Shown here: in pieces, positions 28,790 through 38,229 of the stretch
Layout: every line of letters starts with the position of its first letter
How positions within the stretch are numbered: the stretch's first letter is position 1
Assembly: GCF_026155325.1 (NCBI RefSeq)
Contig: NZ_JAPFPW010000001.1
Coordinates: forward strand, 372,001-436,000
DNA from: Desulfobotulus pelophilus
GTDB lineage: Bacteria > Desulfobacterota > Desulfobacteria > Desulfobacterales > ASO4-4
Direction: 5' to 3'
DNA: 64,000 bases
Made by a program: the position numbers and the translations under genes
The notes under the pieces: model-generated
Databases searched by the model: none
What the model was told of the DNA's origin: nothing
The model's input: the letters and a program-made list of their open reading frames with translations, nothing else

Positions 28790-29352
28790 AACGTACGGGA
28801 CTGACGGACGCAGAAAAAAAGATTCTTGTGGACCTTGCATGGGCGGTAATCAGAGAAGGTGTCCGTACCGGAAACAACCGTATGGAGGGGAAAAAGCCCT
28901 CAGGAGACCGGTTTTTGCAGAAGGGCGCTTCCTTTGTGACTCTCACAAAGGAAGGCGGGCTTCGTGGCTGTATCGGTTCTCTGGTGGTCCACCGCCCTCT
29001 GTGGGAAGATGTGGCAGCCAATGCCTGGAATGCGGCTTTTGAAGACCCCCGTTTTTCTCCTCTGGATATTTCTGAACTTCCCCTTCTCCGTCTCTCTGTT
29101 TCTGTACTGACGCCAGCGCAGCCCCTTTCTTTTGCATCCGAGGAAGAGCTTCTTGCTCAGCTGCGTCCCGGTGTGGATGGGTTGACAATCCGCGCAGGCG
29201 GGCGGAGTGCTACCTTTTTGCCGGGTGTGTGGGAGCAGTTGCCCGTACGGGAGGTTTTTTTCCGGCAATTGAAGTTGAAGGCGGGTCTGAGGGAAAAGGG
29301 CCTGCCGGTCGGTTTGTATGCGGAACGCTACGGTACGGAAGAGTGTGACTGA
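28786..29352 (+). CDS. amrA: AmmeMemoRadiSam system protein A (AMMECR1 domain)
   Basis: A 188-residue AMMECR1-domain protein with the family's hallmark GGLRGCIGSL segment and LRLSVSVLTPAQPLSF. The conserved cysteine in RGCIG suggests chemistry or substrate binding. It is translationally coupled to amrB by an ATGA overlap and followed 144 bases later by the radical-SAM gene. Confidence 0.93.
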   Translation: MKRTGLTDAEKKILVDLAWAVIREGVRTGNNRMEGKKPSGDRFLQKGASFVTLTKEGGLRGCIGSLVVHRPLWEDVAANAWNAAFEDPRFSPLDISELPLLRLSVSVLTPAQPLSFASEEELLAQLRPGVDGLTIRAGGRSATFLPGVWEQLPVREVFFRQLKLKAGLREKGLPVGLYAERYGTEECD

Positions 29353-29496
29353 ATCCGTGCCGGATTCCGGGATACCGCAAAGGGCTCCAGTGGCTTTACC
29401 ACGGTATCTGCTGCCATGATTAGGGTTTCTGTATGGGGTCGCTTGTTGAAGGACGGGGGGCGGTTTGACGGAAGGGGCCTGGGAAAAGGAGGGAGC

Positions 29497-30558
29497 ATGA
29501 CAGGAGGAGCTATCTATTCCCGTGTGCTGAAAGACGGGCGCTTGCAGTGTCTGGTCTGCCCCCATACCTGCATTTTGAAAGAAGGGCAGCGGGGCCGTTG
29601 TTTTATACGTATGGCTGAAGGAGAACGGGTTATTCTCACCGCCTATGGCCGATCCTCCGGATGCTGCGTAGATCCTATGGAAAAAAAACCATTGTATCAT
29701 TTTTTACCGGGAACGGCTGTACTTTCCTTTGGTACGGCAGGTTGTAATCTGAGCTGTCGTTTTTGCCAGAACTGGGAGCTGTCCCGATCCCGCAGCATGG
29801 AGCGGATGATGGTCAGATCTTCTCCCGAAACCATTGCGAGGGCTGCTCTGAGAAATGGATGCAGGAGCGTGGCCTATACCTACAATGATCCAGTTGTTTT
29901 TCTGGAATATGCCATGGATACGGCAGAGGCATGCAGGGAACACGGTATTGCTTCCGTAGCCGTAACGGCTGGCTATATTCAGGGGAAGGCCAGGGAAGAT
30001 TTTTTTTGCCGGATGGATGCGGCCAATGTAGATCTGAAGGGTTTTTCCGAATCGTTTTACGGGAAGTACTGTGGTGCCTCTCTGAAGCCTGTTTTGGAAA
30101 CACTGGATTATATACGTCATGAAACATCCCTTTGGCTGGAAGTGACCACTCTGGTCATTCCCGGGCACAATGATTCCGATGCGGAACTGGATGCATTGTC
30201 TGCCTGGATTTTTGAGCATCTGGGTGCGGATACTCCCCTTCACTTCACGGCTTTTCATCCGGACCATCAGTTTCGGCACGTGCAGAGAACTCCAGTAACG
30301 GTTTTACAGCGCGCCAGAAAAAGGGCCATGAATCAGGGACTTCATTATGTGATGACAGGCAATGTGCATGACCCGGCAGGGTCTGGTACGTACTGCCACC
30401 ACTGCGGGCATTTGCTTATTGGGAGGGCTGTATTCTGTATTACGGAGTGGCAGCTTTCGGAAGGGGGATGCTGCTGTGTCTGTGGTACCCAATGTGCCGG
30501 GATTTTTGAAAAGGGCCCCGGTCAGTGGGGATCGGAGAGCCTGACTTTCAGGGGGTGA
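29497..30558 (+). CDS. amrS: AmmeMemoRadiSam system radical SAM enzyme
   Basis: A 353-residue PflA-like radical SAM protein. The cluster motif CNLSCRFCQNW (CxxxCxxC) lies near residue 86. A cysteine-containing N-terminal segment (CLVCPHTCILKEGQRGRC) precedes it and a C-terminal Cys-rich tail (YCHHCGH, CCVCGTQC) follows. The tail could hold a further metal site. ATG 29497 is chosen because GGAGGG is directly upstream. It completes the AmmeMemoRadiSam triad. Confidence 0.92.
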   Translation: MTGGAIYSRVLKDGRLQCLVCPHTCILKEGQRGRCFIRMAEGERVILTAYGRSSGCCVDPMEKKPLYHFLPGTAVLSFGTAGCNLSCRFCQNWELSRSRSMERMMVRSSPETIARAALRNGCRSVAYTYNDPVVFLEYAMDTAEACREHGIASVAVTAGYIQGKAREDFFCRMDAANVDLKGFSESFYGKYCGASLKPVLETLDYIRHETSLWLEVTTLVIPGHNDSDAELDALSAWIFEHLGADTPLHFTAFHPDHQFRHVQRTPVTVLQRARKRAMNQGLHYVMTGNVHDPAGSGTYCHHCGHLLIGRAVFCITEWQLSEGGCCCVCGTQCAGIFEKGPGQWGSESLTFRG

Positions 30559-30771
30559 TGTCTTTTTATGGTATGGGTGTACCCAGGTATGGGACTTTAT
30601 CTGCGTGCATTTTTTGAAGGAAGAGTGATTTCTGTACTCATTGAATTATTATCTGTTTTCGATCAAACCAGGTGGCGTGGCATGGGATGTCCGATGATCA
30701 GGTTTCGGGACCATGGGAACAGACGGGGCGGATTGAGCCAGCCACCCCGTCCGTTGAGGAACGCCTGTTTT

Positions 30772-31800
30772 TTAGTGAATCGGACTGGTTACAAGGGTTC
30801 CTATGCTTGCATTTTTTCTGGAGTCAATTACAAAGGCTGCGGAAGCCGTTTCCCGTGTATCAAGAATGAAAACGGCCCCAAAGGGAATGCGGTCTGTACG
30901 CCTGTCTTTTTTTAACCCTGTGGCTGAAATTTCTTTTTCCTCAATCAGATAATAGGTCTGGCCTGGCATCACTCCGTCTTTTTTGCCGAAGTTAATATAG
31001 ATTATATCTTCCTGGGCAAACATCGTTTGATTCAGATCTCCGGCTATGATTTTTCCCTCGAGGCCTTCAACAGGTGGTTTGAGAGGAATTTCTGGTTTGC
31101 GTTTCGGCATGGGAAAGAGCAGGTCCCCTTCCTGTATGGGGCGGAAAGCCGAACTGACATGGCCTATGGTAAGACCGTTTCTGTGTTCTGTTATATCCAC
31201 AAGTCCTGATATGTAATGGAGATAACCGATATAGGAGCGCTGATTATCCGGATTTCGTACCTTTTCAGGGCTGGCATAGATGATGTAACGGCCGGCTATG
31301 GGAAGTATGCGATCCGCTGAGGGAGCGATATAGACCCGGTCGCTGGTACTGATCATGTCCCGGCTTTCCGTTGCAGCAATTATCCGGGCTGACGGTTCCA
31401 CCGGTTCCGGTGTAATGAAGCCTACTCTGTGGATGGGCGAGAACCGGTAGGAAGGTGGTTCAGGCTCAGGCAGCGGTTTTTCTGTTATAATCGGAAGGGG
31501 TTCGGGTTCAGAAATAGTGCCCCGGAGTGCAAGGCGCAGTTTCTGGCCCGGGTAAATCCAGTGGGGGTTATGACTGCTGATGCTTATGTCGTTTTCGGCC
31601 CAGAGTCCTGGCCAGTACCATGCCGTATTGAAAAAACGGGCGGAAACATCCCAGAGAGTGTCTCCTTTCTGAACAACATAATAAAATCCATCTTCAAGCT
31701 CCAGAACCCCCGGAGGAGGAGTATGGCGGTCAGCCATGGCTGCCGCTGAACAGAGCAGCAGGGAAATAAGAAGTGAATGAAGGAGAAGGCGTCGAATCAT
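30772..31800 (-). CDS. Secreted LysM-domain protein
   Basis: A 342-residue exported protein with a signal peptide (cleavage near residue 23, after AMA), an early LysM domain for peptidoglycan binding (YVVQKGDTLWDVSARFF...WIYPGQKLRL), a proline-rich linker and a long C-terminal region without recognised domain. It likely sits in the periplasm on the cell wall. The 213 bases between this gene and amrS hold nothing recognisable. Confidence 0.85.
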   Translation of the reverse strand: MIRRLLLHSLLISLLLCSAAAMADRHTPPPGVLELEDGFYYVVQKGDTLWDVSARFFNTAWYWPGLWAENDISISSHNPHWIYPGQKLRLALRGTISEPEPLPIITEKPLPEPEPPSYRFSPIHRVGFITPEPVEPSARIIAATESRDMISTSDRVYIAPSADRILPIAGRYIIYASPEKVRNPDNQRSYIGYLHYISGLVDITEHRNGLTIGHVSSAFRPIQEGDLLFPMPKRKPEIPLKPPVEGLEGKIIAGDLNQTMFAQEDIIYINFGKKDGVMPGQTYYLIEEKEISATGLKKDRRTDRIPFGAVFILDTRETASAAFVIDSRKNASIGTLVTSPIH

Positions 31801-32001
31801 AATAATATTTTCCTGTGAATAAGAAAGGTAGCAATGGGTAGTGTGGAAAGGACACAGTTTTCATCTTCCTTTACCGGATGCATGCAAATTTCAGTCCTGC
31901 AAATGTATCCGGTGGATTTAATTTTACTTCAATAAAAAACTGGTTTTCGAGGAAGGACTATAATAGAAATATATCCTTTATTATTAACGGCATCAGAGAA
32001 G

Positions 32002-32021
32002 CTTTGTCAAGTTCGACAAAG
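32002..32021. promoter_or_regulatory. Inverted repeat upstream of the HD hydrolase gene
   Basis: CTTTGTC at 32002-32008 and GACAAAG at 32015-32021 form a perfect seven-base inverted repeat 34 bases before the next start. It could be an operator. No regulator is identified. Confidence 0.35.
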
Positions 32022-32054
32022 GTTTTGTAAAGAGAAAAAGAAAAGAGAGACCCT

Positions 32055-32621
32055 ATGCAGCGTATCGTACATCTGCTTTTTGAAGCACTCATGCTGAAAC
32101 GTTTACCCCGATCCGGGTATCATTTTTTGGGGTCAGGGAGTGAGAGTGTGGCCGAACACTCTTTTATGATCACTATGATTGCTTATGTCATGGGCCAGAT
32201 GAATCCAGAAGCGGATCAGGGCAAGCTGATGGCCATGTGTCTGCTGCATGACCTTCCGGAAGCCAGAATGGGAGATCTGAACTATGTACAGAAAAAATAT
32301 GTTTGCGCCGATGAAAAAAAAGCGGTGAGAGACCTTGTGAAAGGTTTGTCCTTTGGTGGTGAGATGGTAAGACTTCTGGATGAGTTCACTCAGGGAGAAA
32401 GTCTGGAGGCACGTCTGGCAAGGGATGCGGACCAACTGGCTTTCCTTGTGGACTTAAAGGCCCTTGCGGATACGGGCCGCAGGGGGCCGGCAAAGTGGAT
32501 GGGGGTTGTGGAGAAAAGGATTCTGACGGAAACAGGCCGGAGTCTTGCCCAGAGTCTGCTGGATACAGACTGGGATGCCTGGTGGCTTGAAAAGTATGCC
32601 GAACCTCCCCGTGAAGGGTAA
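32055..32621 (+). CDS. HD-domain hydrolase, YfbR/HDDC2-like nucleotidase
   Basis: A 188-residue HD phosphohydrolase. The metal-binding residues appear as VAEHSFM, CLLHDLPEARMGDL and ARDADQLAF, as in YfbR-type 5'-deoxynucleotidases. The predicted role is dephosphorylation of deoxynucleoside monophosphates. A moderate GAGAGA precedes the start. Confidence 0.82.
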   Translation: MQRIVHLLFEALMLKRLPRSGYHFLGSGSESVAEHSFMITMIAYVMGQMNPEADQGKLMAMCLLHDLPEARMGDLNYVQKKYVCADEKKAVRDLVKGLSFGGEMVRLLDEFTQGESLEARLARDADQLAFLVDLKALADTGRRGPAKWMGVVEKRILTETGRSLAQSLLDTDWDAWWLEKYAEPPREG

Positions 32622-32786
32622 ACTGGAATGCCATGGTGAAGAAGCAGCACGCAAGAGAGGACGTTTTGGGTCTGACAATTTTTGTCTTTTTTTGCCTTTT
32701 TTTGTCTTTCTGTGGAGCGCTCAGGTTGGTTTCTGGCCTGTGCTGTTTCGATGCGGAAAGTCTGGGTAAGAAGTGAATAAGGTATC

Positions 32787-33797
32787 TTGCTGCTGTTTGT
32801 CACTGAAAAAGAATTGCGTAAGCAGGTTGTGGAGATCGGTGTGATATCATCCGGAGAAAAAAAAGAGCGCTGGCTGCAACAGGAGCTTACCGGACTGAAG
32901 GCGGAGCTGGCTGCTGAACAGAAGGAAAAGCGTTTTTTTGCACGGCATTGCAGGCAGCTTCGCAGCCTGCTTGAGAATGCTCTGGAACAAAACCGGCTTC
33001 TTGCTGATGAAAGAAAGTCATTATGGAGTCATATTGAAAAACTGCAGGTGAGACGGCGGTCCGCATTGGAAAAAATGATAGGTCTCCTGTCTTTTTTGCA
33101 GGAGTGTCATGGAGGAGGAGAGGGTCTGGAAGATCAGCTCCTGCTGACGGAAGCGGTCGGTGACGAGCTTCGACTTTCTTTTAAAGAAAAGTGGCGATTG
33201 AGGCAGGCGGTCAGGCTCCATCGAATCGGTTTGTTTCACCTTCCCCACGAACAGCAGACAAAGCCGGAGATCTGTTTCTCGGTCACTGTTAAGGAGACCC
33301 TGGTGCAGGTTCCCGTGGCATCGGCACACATGGTGGCGCAGCTCGAAGGGCTTTCAGGCGTTGCCAGAGTTCTGCGTCATCTGGGAGAGCGTTATGATGG
33401 CAGTGGGGGGCCATCGGGCCTGAAAGGAGAGAATATACCCACCGAAAGCCGGATTCTTTCAGCCGTGCTGGCTTACGGAAGTCTGGTTGCTGCAGGGCAG
33501 GACCGGGAACGGGCACTGGTCCGCCTCGGTCAGGAGGCGTTGTGGGATCCAGCGGTTCTGGCTGCCCTGCGTATGCTCGCCAGTCAGGATGACAGTGGGG
33601 GTCGGACTGTCCGGATCAGATTGTCCGACCTTGCTCCGGGCATGGTGCTGGCAGCTCCCCTCCATGCCCGCGCTGGAGCCATGCTTCTTCCGGAGGGCAT
33701 CTCTGTGACGGAAATACACCTTGAAAAGCTGCGGGCATACAGTGGTGCAGGCCCCCTTGATGAGATGGTAAGGGTTTACAGGTCTGAGGAGGAGTGA
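32787..33797 (+). CDS. Degenerate HD-GYP-like protein with coiled coil
   Basis: A protein of about 336 residues from TTG 32787; GTG codons further in are alternative starts. Residues about 25-95 form a charged coiled coil. The middle resembles an HD-GYP c-di-GMP phosphodiesterase, but the catalytic residues are changed: LHRIGLFHLP replaces LHDIGK-IP, RHLGERYDGSGGP replaces HHExxDGxGYP. The C-terminal SDLAPGMVLAAPL segment is typical of HD-GYP protein tails. It is probably not an enzyme but could bind c-di-GMP or protein. It lies upstream of motAB. Confidence 0.65.
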   Translation: MLLFVTEKELRKQVVEIGVISSGEKKERWLQQELTGLKAELAAEQKEKRFFARHCRQLRSLLENALEQNRLLADERKSLWSHIEKLQVRRRSALEKMIGLLSFLQECHGGGEGLEDQLLLTEAVGDELRLSFKEKWRLRQAVRLHRIGLFHLPHEQQTKPEICFSVTVKETLVQVPVASAHMVAQLEGLSGVARVLRHLGERYDGSGGPSGLKGENIPTESRILSAVLAYGSLVAAGQDRERALVRLGQEALWDPAVLAALRMLASQDDSGGRTVRIRLSDLAPGMVLAAPLHARAGAMLLPEGISVTEIHLEKLRAYSGAGPLDEMVRVYRSEEE

Positions 33798-34079
33798 AAG
33801 AAATGGGACCACACTGGCAGTGGAAAGATTCCTCCGGCTACATGAATTGAGGCAGAGGGTGCCAGGAGTGTTTTTTTGGGAAAATTGCCTTTGATTTTTT
33901 ATGATTATTTGCAAGTATAGTGTATCTTGGCAGGTGCAGTGTTCTGGATCGTGAAAGGTTTTTTTCACTGATTGATAAAAAGAACATGGCGTCTGTCTGA
34001 GGTTGTCAAGGGTATTGGCAGGGTTTAGCCAGCCAGTTTTTTTTACCTTCTGCGGGTCGAATGCAAGGATTGTTTCCTT

Positions 34080-34850
34080 ATGGATATTGCTTCCATTGTC
34101 GGACTGATTGCGGGTGCAGGCTTTATTCTCATGGGGATTCTCCTGGGAAGCGGTATCGGTCTCTTTGTCAACGCTCCTTCCATGGCCATTGTCATAGGGG
34201 GTACCATCGGGGCCACACTGGTTGCTTTTCCCCTCAAGGATTTTTCCAAAGTCGGCAAGGCGCTGAAACGTATTTTTATGTTCAAGCTTGAAAAGCCGGA
34301 AGATCTGGTTGCGCGGCTTGTGGAAATTTCCAATAAGGCAAGAAAAGGCGGCCTTCTTTCCATTGAGGGGGATATCAAAACCATTGAAGATCCCTATTTC
34401 GCATCTGCAATTCAGATGACCGTGGATGGGGTAAAGACCGCCGATATTGCTGCTATTATGCAAAAAAAAATGGGGGTTGTCCTCAGAGAGAATAAAAGCG
34501 GGATCACCCTTTTTACGGTCATGGGAGCCTATGCACCGGCATTCGGCATGATCGGTACGCTCATCGGTCTTGTCCAGATGCTGGCTACCCTTGATGACCC
34601 CTCCACCATCGGACCCAAAATGGCCGTGGCTATGATTACTACTTTTTATGGTGCCGTTATGAGTAATCTTGTTTTTCTTCCCATGGCGGACAAACTGAAG
34701 GTGAGGAGTGCAGAAGAGATTAAAAATATGACCCTTCTCTATGAAGGCGTGATTTCCATACGTGAGGGTGAACACCCACGTCTTATGGAAGACAAGCTGA
34801 ACATCTATCTGATGGATGCCAAGCAGAGTAAGGAAGACAAGAAAAAGTAA
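34080..34850 (+). CDS. motA: Flagellar stator protein MotA/PomA
   Basis: A 256-residue inner-membrane protein with four TM helices and a long cytoplasmic loop (residues about 50-150). The helix 3/4 region contains GAYAPAFGMIGTLIGLVQML, typical for MotA/PomA. With MotB it conducts ions to power flagellar rotation. motB follows after 27 bases. The coupling ion cannot be decided from sequence by eye. Confidence 0.94.
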   Translation: MDIASIVGLIAGAGFILMGILLGSGIGLFVNAPSMAIVIGGTIGATLVAFPLKDFSKVGKALKRIFMFKLEKPEDLVARLVEISNKARKGGLLSIEGDIKTIEDPYFASAIQMTVDGVKTADIAAIMQKKMGVVLRENKSGITLFTVMGAYAPAFGMIGTLIGLVQMLATLDDPSTIGPKMAVAMITTFYGAVMSNLVFLPMADKLKVRSAEEIKNMTLLYEGVISIREGEHPRLMEDKLNIYLMDAKQSKEDKKK

Positions 34851-34877
34851 TATGGGGTAACCAAAGGAGCATCACCC

Positions 34878-35681
34878 ATGGCAGAAGAAGGGGAAAAAGA
34901 GAAACCTCCCGTGCTGGCCCAGCCGGTTGCCGATGAGGAGGAAGGAGAAGGAGAAGGCGGGGCTCCCAAGTGGATGACCACCTTTGCCGATCTCATGACT
35001 CTTCTTCTGTGTTTTTTCGTGTTGTTGTTTGCCATGAGTACCATTCAGGATGAAGTGTTCAAGGAGATCATACAATCTCTCCGAACGGCACTGGGTGTAC
35101 AGACCATACCCGAAGCAGGTACCCGGGAAGGTCTTATCATGGACCCGAGCAGCCCGGAACCCCGTGAACGTCAGCGGGAAGCCGTGGATGAGCTGGGTGC
35201 CATGGTGCAGAAGGAGGTTGAGGAAATTGTTTCCGATGTACGGGAGCTGGTGCTTTTCAATCGTCTGGGCGGCATGGTGGATGTGCGGGAAAGCGACGTT
35301 GGGGCCGTGATCACCATCTCTGACATGGTGCTGTTTCGTTCTGGTGAAGCGGTCATGGTACCAGAAGGTGCCGAAATTATGGGTAAGCTCGTGGAGGTGT
35401 TGAAGCAGTTTCGCTATCCGATCCGTGTTGTCGGTCATACGGATACGGTTCCCATAGCAACGGCCCAGTTCCCTTCCAACTGGGAACTGTCTACGGCAAG
35501 GGCTTCGCAGGTGGTCCGTTTTCTTATTGACAGGGGGCTGAATCCCCTTATGCTGACAGCTCAGGGCTTTGGAGAATACAGGCCGGTGGACACCAATGAC
35601 AATGCACAGGGCCGTGCTAAAAACCGTCGGGTTGAGGTTATTTATGAACGGGCCAGTATCGGTGATGTTTTGAGGCAATGA
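34878..35681 (+). CDS. motB: Flagellar stator protein MotB
   Basis: A 267-residue protein. The single TM helix begins WMTTFADLMTLLLCFF, with the ion-binding Asp in FADLMT. A plug/linker region and a C-terminal OmpA-type peptidoglycan-binding domain (VVGHTDTVPI...NWELSTARASQVVRFL...NRRVEVIYER) follow. The N-terminal cytoplasmic tail is acidic and longer than usual. A terminator follows immediately. Confidence 0.94.
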   Translation: MAEEGEKEKPPVLAQPVADEEEGEGEGGAPKWMTTFADLMTLLLCFFVLLFAMSTIQDEVFKEIIQSLRTALGVQTIPEAGTREGLIMDPSSPEPRERQREAVDELGAMVQKEVEEIVSDVRELVLFNRLGGMVDVRESDVGAVITISDMVLFRSGEAVMVPEGAEIMGKLVEVLKQFRYPIRVVGHTDTVPIATAQFPSNWELSTARASQVVRFLIDRGLNPLMLTAQGFGEYRPVDTNDNAQGRAKNRRVEVIYERASIGDVLRQ

Positions 35682-35703
35682 ATTTTTCGGAATGAAAATC
35701 CGG

Positions 35704-35746
35704 AAACAAACCGGCAACGGGATGGCCTGTTGCCGGTTTGTTTTGA
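35704..35746 (+). terminator. Rho-independent terminator after motB
   Basis: A perfect 15-base stem (35704-35718 with 35729-35743) and a ten-base loop, ending in T's. It rules out the long start of the next gene inside the hairpin. Confidence 0.9.
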
Positions 35747-35777
35747 TGGGGCTGGGAAAAGATTACGGGAAAAAAGA

Positions 35778-36479
35778 ATGAAGCGTCTGACTCTCATGGA
35801 AACGGCGGCAAGCCTTGATCTGCCTGTCGATACGCTGGAGCGCTGGATCCGGCAGGGCCGAATACCCATTCTGCGGGATGGGAGTTACTGTGTTTTTAAA
35901 CTGGACAAGCTGACTCGCTGGGCGCGGCAGCACCATATGCCTTTTCGGATTAGTGAGGGGGGGGGCGGCTGTGAGAAAGGTAGTGGTTGTGAAAGTCTGC
36001 TTGCGGAGGCTTTCCATCGTGGAGGCTTTGTTATAGGCTTAAAGGAAGAGGACAGGGAGGGCCTCCTGGGCCGGATGATTTCCGTTTTGCCAGATCTGCC
36101 GGAAACAGTTGCCCCCCGCCTTATGGAACGACTTCTTGAGAGAGAAGCTCTGGGATCCACAGGGGTTGGTAGAGGTATTGCCCTTCCCCATCCGAGAATT
36201 CCTTTGGAAAACTATCCTGAGAGTGCCCGTATTCTAGTGGCATTTCCAGAAAAACCTGTTGACTATGGTGCCATAGATGGTCAGCTGGTATTTGTTTTTT
36301 TTCTTTTGCTTGCTCCGGATGTAAAAACCCATCTGAGCCTTCTTTCGCGTCTCTCCTGCTGTCTGAGAACCCCAGAATTTTATGCTCTTCTGGCCCGAAG
36401 GCCTGGAAGGGAAGATCTCATGAAAGCACTCACGATTTATGATCAGGGGCTCTTGAAGCGTGGGGAGATACGTTCATGA
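35778..36479 (+). CDS. HTH (excisionase-like) domain fused to PTS EIIA(Ntr)-like domain
   Basis: A 233-residue protein. Residues 1-55 form a MerR/excisionase-type helix-turn-helix (LMETAASLDLPVDTLERWIRQGRIP). A linker with a GGGG tract follows, then a PtsN-like EIIA domain from about residue 75 with the phospho-histidine motif GRGIALPHPRIP. It may couple PTS phosphorylation to DNA binding or to the ClC channel, whose start overlaps its stop by four bases. ATG 35778 is chosen because the longer frame begins inside the motB terminator. Confidence 0.8.
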   Translation: MKRLTLMETAASLDLPVDTLERWIRQGRIPILRDGSYCVFKLDKLTRWARQHHMPFRISEGGGGCEKGSGCESLLAEAFHRGGFVIGLKEEDREGLLGRMISVLPDLPETVAPRLMERLLEREALGSTGVGRGIALPHPRIPLENYPESARILVAFPEKPVDYGAIDGQLVFVFFLLLAPDVKTHLSLLSRLSCCLRTPEFYALLARRPGREDLMKALTIYDQGLLKRGEIRS

Positions 36480-38215
36480 AGGGAGCGGACAGAGTCGCAG
36501 GGGGCTGGCATTGGCTTCGGTCCCATATGGATCCTCAGCTTTTTCTGATTGCTCTGGCCATCCTGGTAGGGCTCTGCGGGGGGCTTGCCGCCGTGCTTCT
36601 CCATCATCTCATTGAAATGGTTTTTTCGTTTCTGTCGGGGCATAGACAAGTTCCATGGGCTTTTCTGTTTCCGGCAGCGGGAGCAGCCGGAGCTGTTTTT
36701 TTTATGGAGAAGGTTGTCCGGGAAGACAACGGTCATGGGGTGCCGGAAGTAATCTATGCCATCAGCCGTCATGGAGGACTGATCCGGTTACGCTCTTCTT
36801 TTTCAAGAATTCTTGCCAGCAGCATGACCATCGGCAGTGGCGGTTCCGCCGGGCCGGAGGCACCTGTGGTCATGAGCGGGGCTGCCATTGGTTCGAATAT
36901 AGCACGGATGCTGGGTCTGAATGAACGGCAACGTGTGGTTCTGGTTGGTTGTGGGGCAGCCAGTGCCATTGGTTCCATTTTCAACGCGCCTGTGGCTGGC
37001 ATGGTTTTTACCATGGAAGTTCTTTTGGGGCAGTGGCGCAGCAGTCATCTGGTGCCCATAACCATTGCAGCCGTAACAGGTACGCAGCTGAGCCGAAGAC
37101 TTCAGGGAAATCAGATACCTTTTGAGAGTGCGGCATTCGGGATTCAGATTCATGATATCATGGCCTCCGTCGGGCTGGCGGTGACCACCGCGGTTGTGGC
37201 CATTCTTCTGATACGCAGTCTCCGTGGCATGGGTGGTGTTTCATCCCGTGTGGCATCGGTGTGTCGTCTTTCGTTATGGATGAAAGCCGGGGTGGGAGGT
37301 CTCTGCGTAGGGGTTATGGGTGTTTATTTTCCTGTTGTTCTGGGTGAGGGATACCATGCCGTGCGGGAAATGATTGCAGGGCAGTTTGCAGCAGGAATAG
37401 GAGTGGTCGTGCTGGTTCTCGGGGCTAAAGTGCTGGCTACGGCCTTTACGTTGGGATGGGGTGGCGTGGGGGGAATCTTTGCTCCCGGCCTGGTGATTGG
37501 AGCTATGACAGGCCTGCTGTACCACCGGATTCTTGTTTATTTGTTTCCTTCCACGGCATGGGTGAATGAGGGGTGTTTTGCTCTTCTCGGTATGGCCGGA
37601 TTGTTAGCGGGGGTTCTGCAGGCACCCTTGACGGCCATTTTTCTGATTTTTGAAATCACCGGCGGGTATGAAGTGATGCTGCCTTTAATGGTTGTTTCCG
37701 CTTTGTCTTCCATTCTTTGCCGTTATGGTGAGCCTGCATCCATTTATCTGAGGGATCTTGAGGCAAGGGGGGAGTTACTTCGACCCGGTACGGATGGTCG
37801 GGTACTGCTGGACCTGCGTATTCCTGAAATAATGGAAAAAGATTGTGCAACCATCAACAGGAATATGCTTTTGAAGGAGTTTGTGCAGTTATTGCGCAAT
37901 TCCAGAAGAAATTTTTTTCCGGTGGAAGACGATGCCACGGGCCGTTTTGTGGGTATGGTTCATCTCGACGATGTGCGCCCCTACCTTCTGGATGAGATGC
38001 TGTACGAAACGGTTCTCATGGAACAGCTTATGCAGAGGGATGTGGCTGTGGCGCATCCGGATGATGAGCTGCAGGATGTTCTGGATACCATGGACAGGCT
38101 GGGGCTTTTCAGTATGCCTGTGGTGGCGGATCATCGTTTTATGGGCATGATATCCAAAGCAACGCTGCTGGACCATTACCGCAAGGAGCTGCGGGTACAG
38201 ACCAGTGATGGCTGA
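36476..38215 (+). CDS. ClC-family chloride channel/antiporter with CBS domains
   Basis: A 579-residue membrane protein. About ten TM helices occupy residues 20-430, with the anion-pathway motif GSGGSAGPEAPVV carrying the gating-glutamate position (the usual GPEGP is GPEAP). A C-terminal pair of CBS domains (about 455-575) probably binds adenine nucleotides. It is translationally coupled to the HTH-EIIA gene and followed 14 bases later by a stress-like protein gene, forming a three-gene cassette. Confidence 0.9.
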   Translation: MKGADRVAGGWHWLRSHMDPQLFLIALAILVGLCGGLAAVLLHHLIEMVFSFLSGHRQVPWAFLFPAAGAAGAVFFMEKVVREDNGHGVPEVIYAISRHGGLIRLRSSFSRILASSMTIGSGGSAGPEAPVVMSGAAIGSNIARMLGLNERQRVVLVGCGAASAIGSIFNAPVAGMVFTMEVLLGQWRSSHLVPITIAAVTGTQLSRRLQGNQIPFESAAFGIQIHDIMASVGLAVTTAVVAILLIRSLRGMGGVSSRVASVCRLSLWMKAGVGGLCVGVMGVYFPVVLGEGYHAVREMIAGQFAAGIGVVVLVLGAKVLATAFTLGWGGVGGIFAPGLVIGAMTGLLYHRILVYLFPSTAWVNEGCFALLGMAGLLAGVLQAPLTAIFLIFEITGGYEVMLPLMVVSALSSILCRYGEPASIYLRDLEARGELLRPGTDGRVLLDLRIPEIMEKDCATINRNMLLKEFVQLLRNSRRNFFPVEDDATGRFVGMVHLDDVRPYLLDEMLYETVLMEQLMQRDVAVAHPDDELQDVLDTMDRLGLFSMPVVADHRFMGMISKATLLDHYRKELRVQTSDG

Positions 38216-38229
38216 CGCAGGAGAAATTT

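Noticed and set aside
33459-34775. A 438-codon minus-strand frame across motA and the HD-GYP-like gene
   Set aside because: It is antisense to two well-supported genes and has no recognisable protein features.
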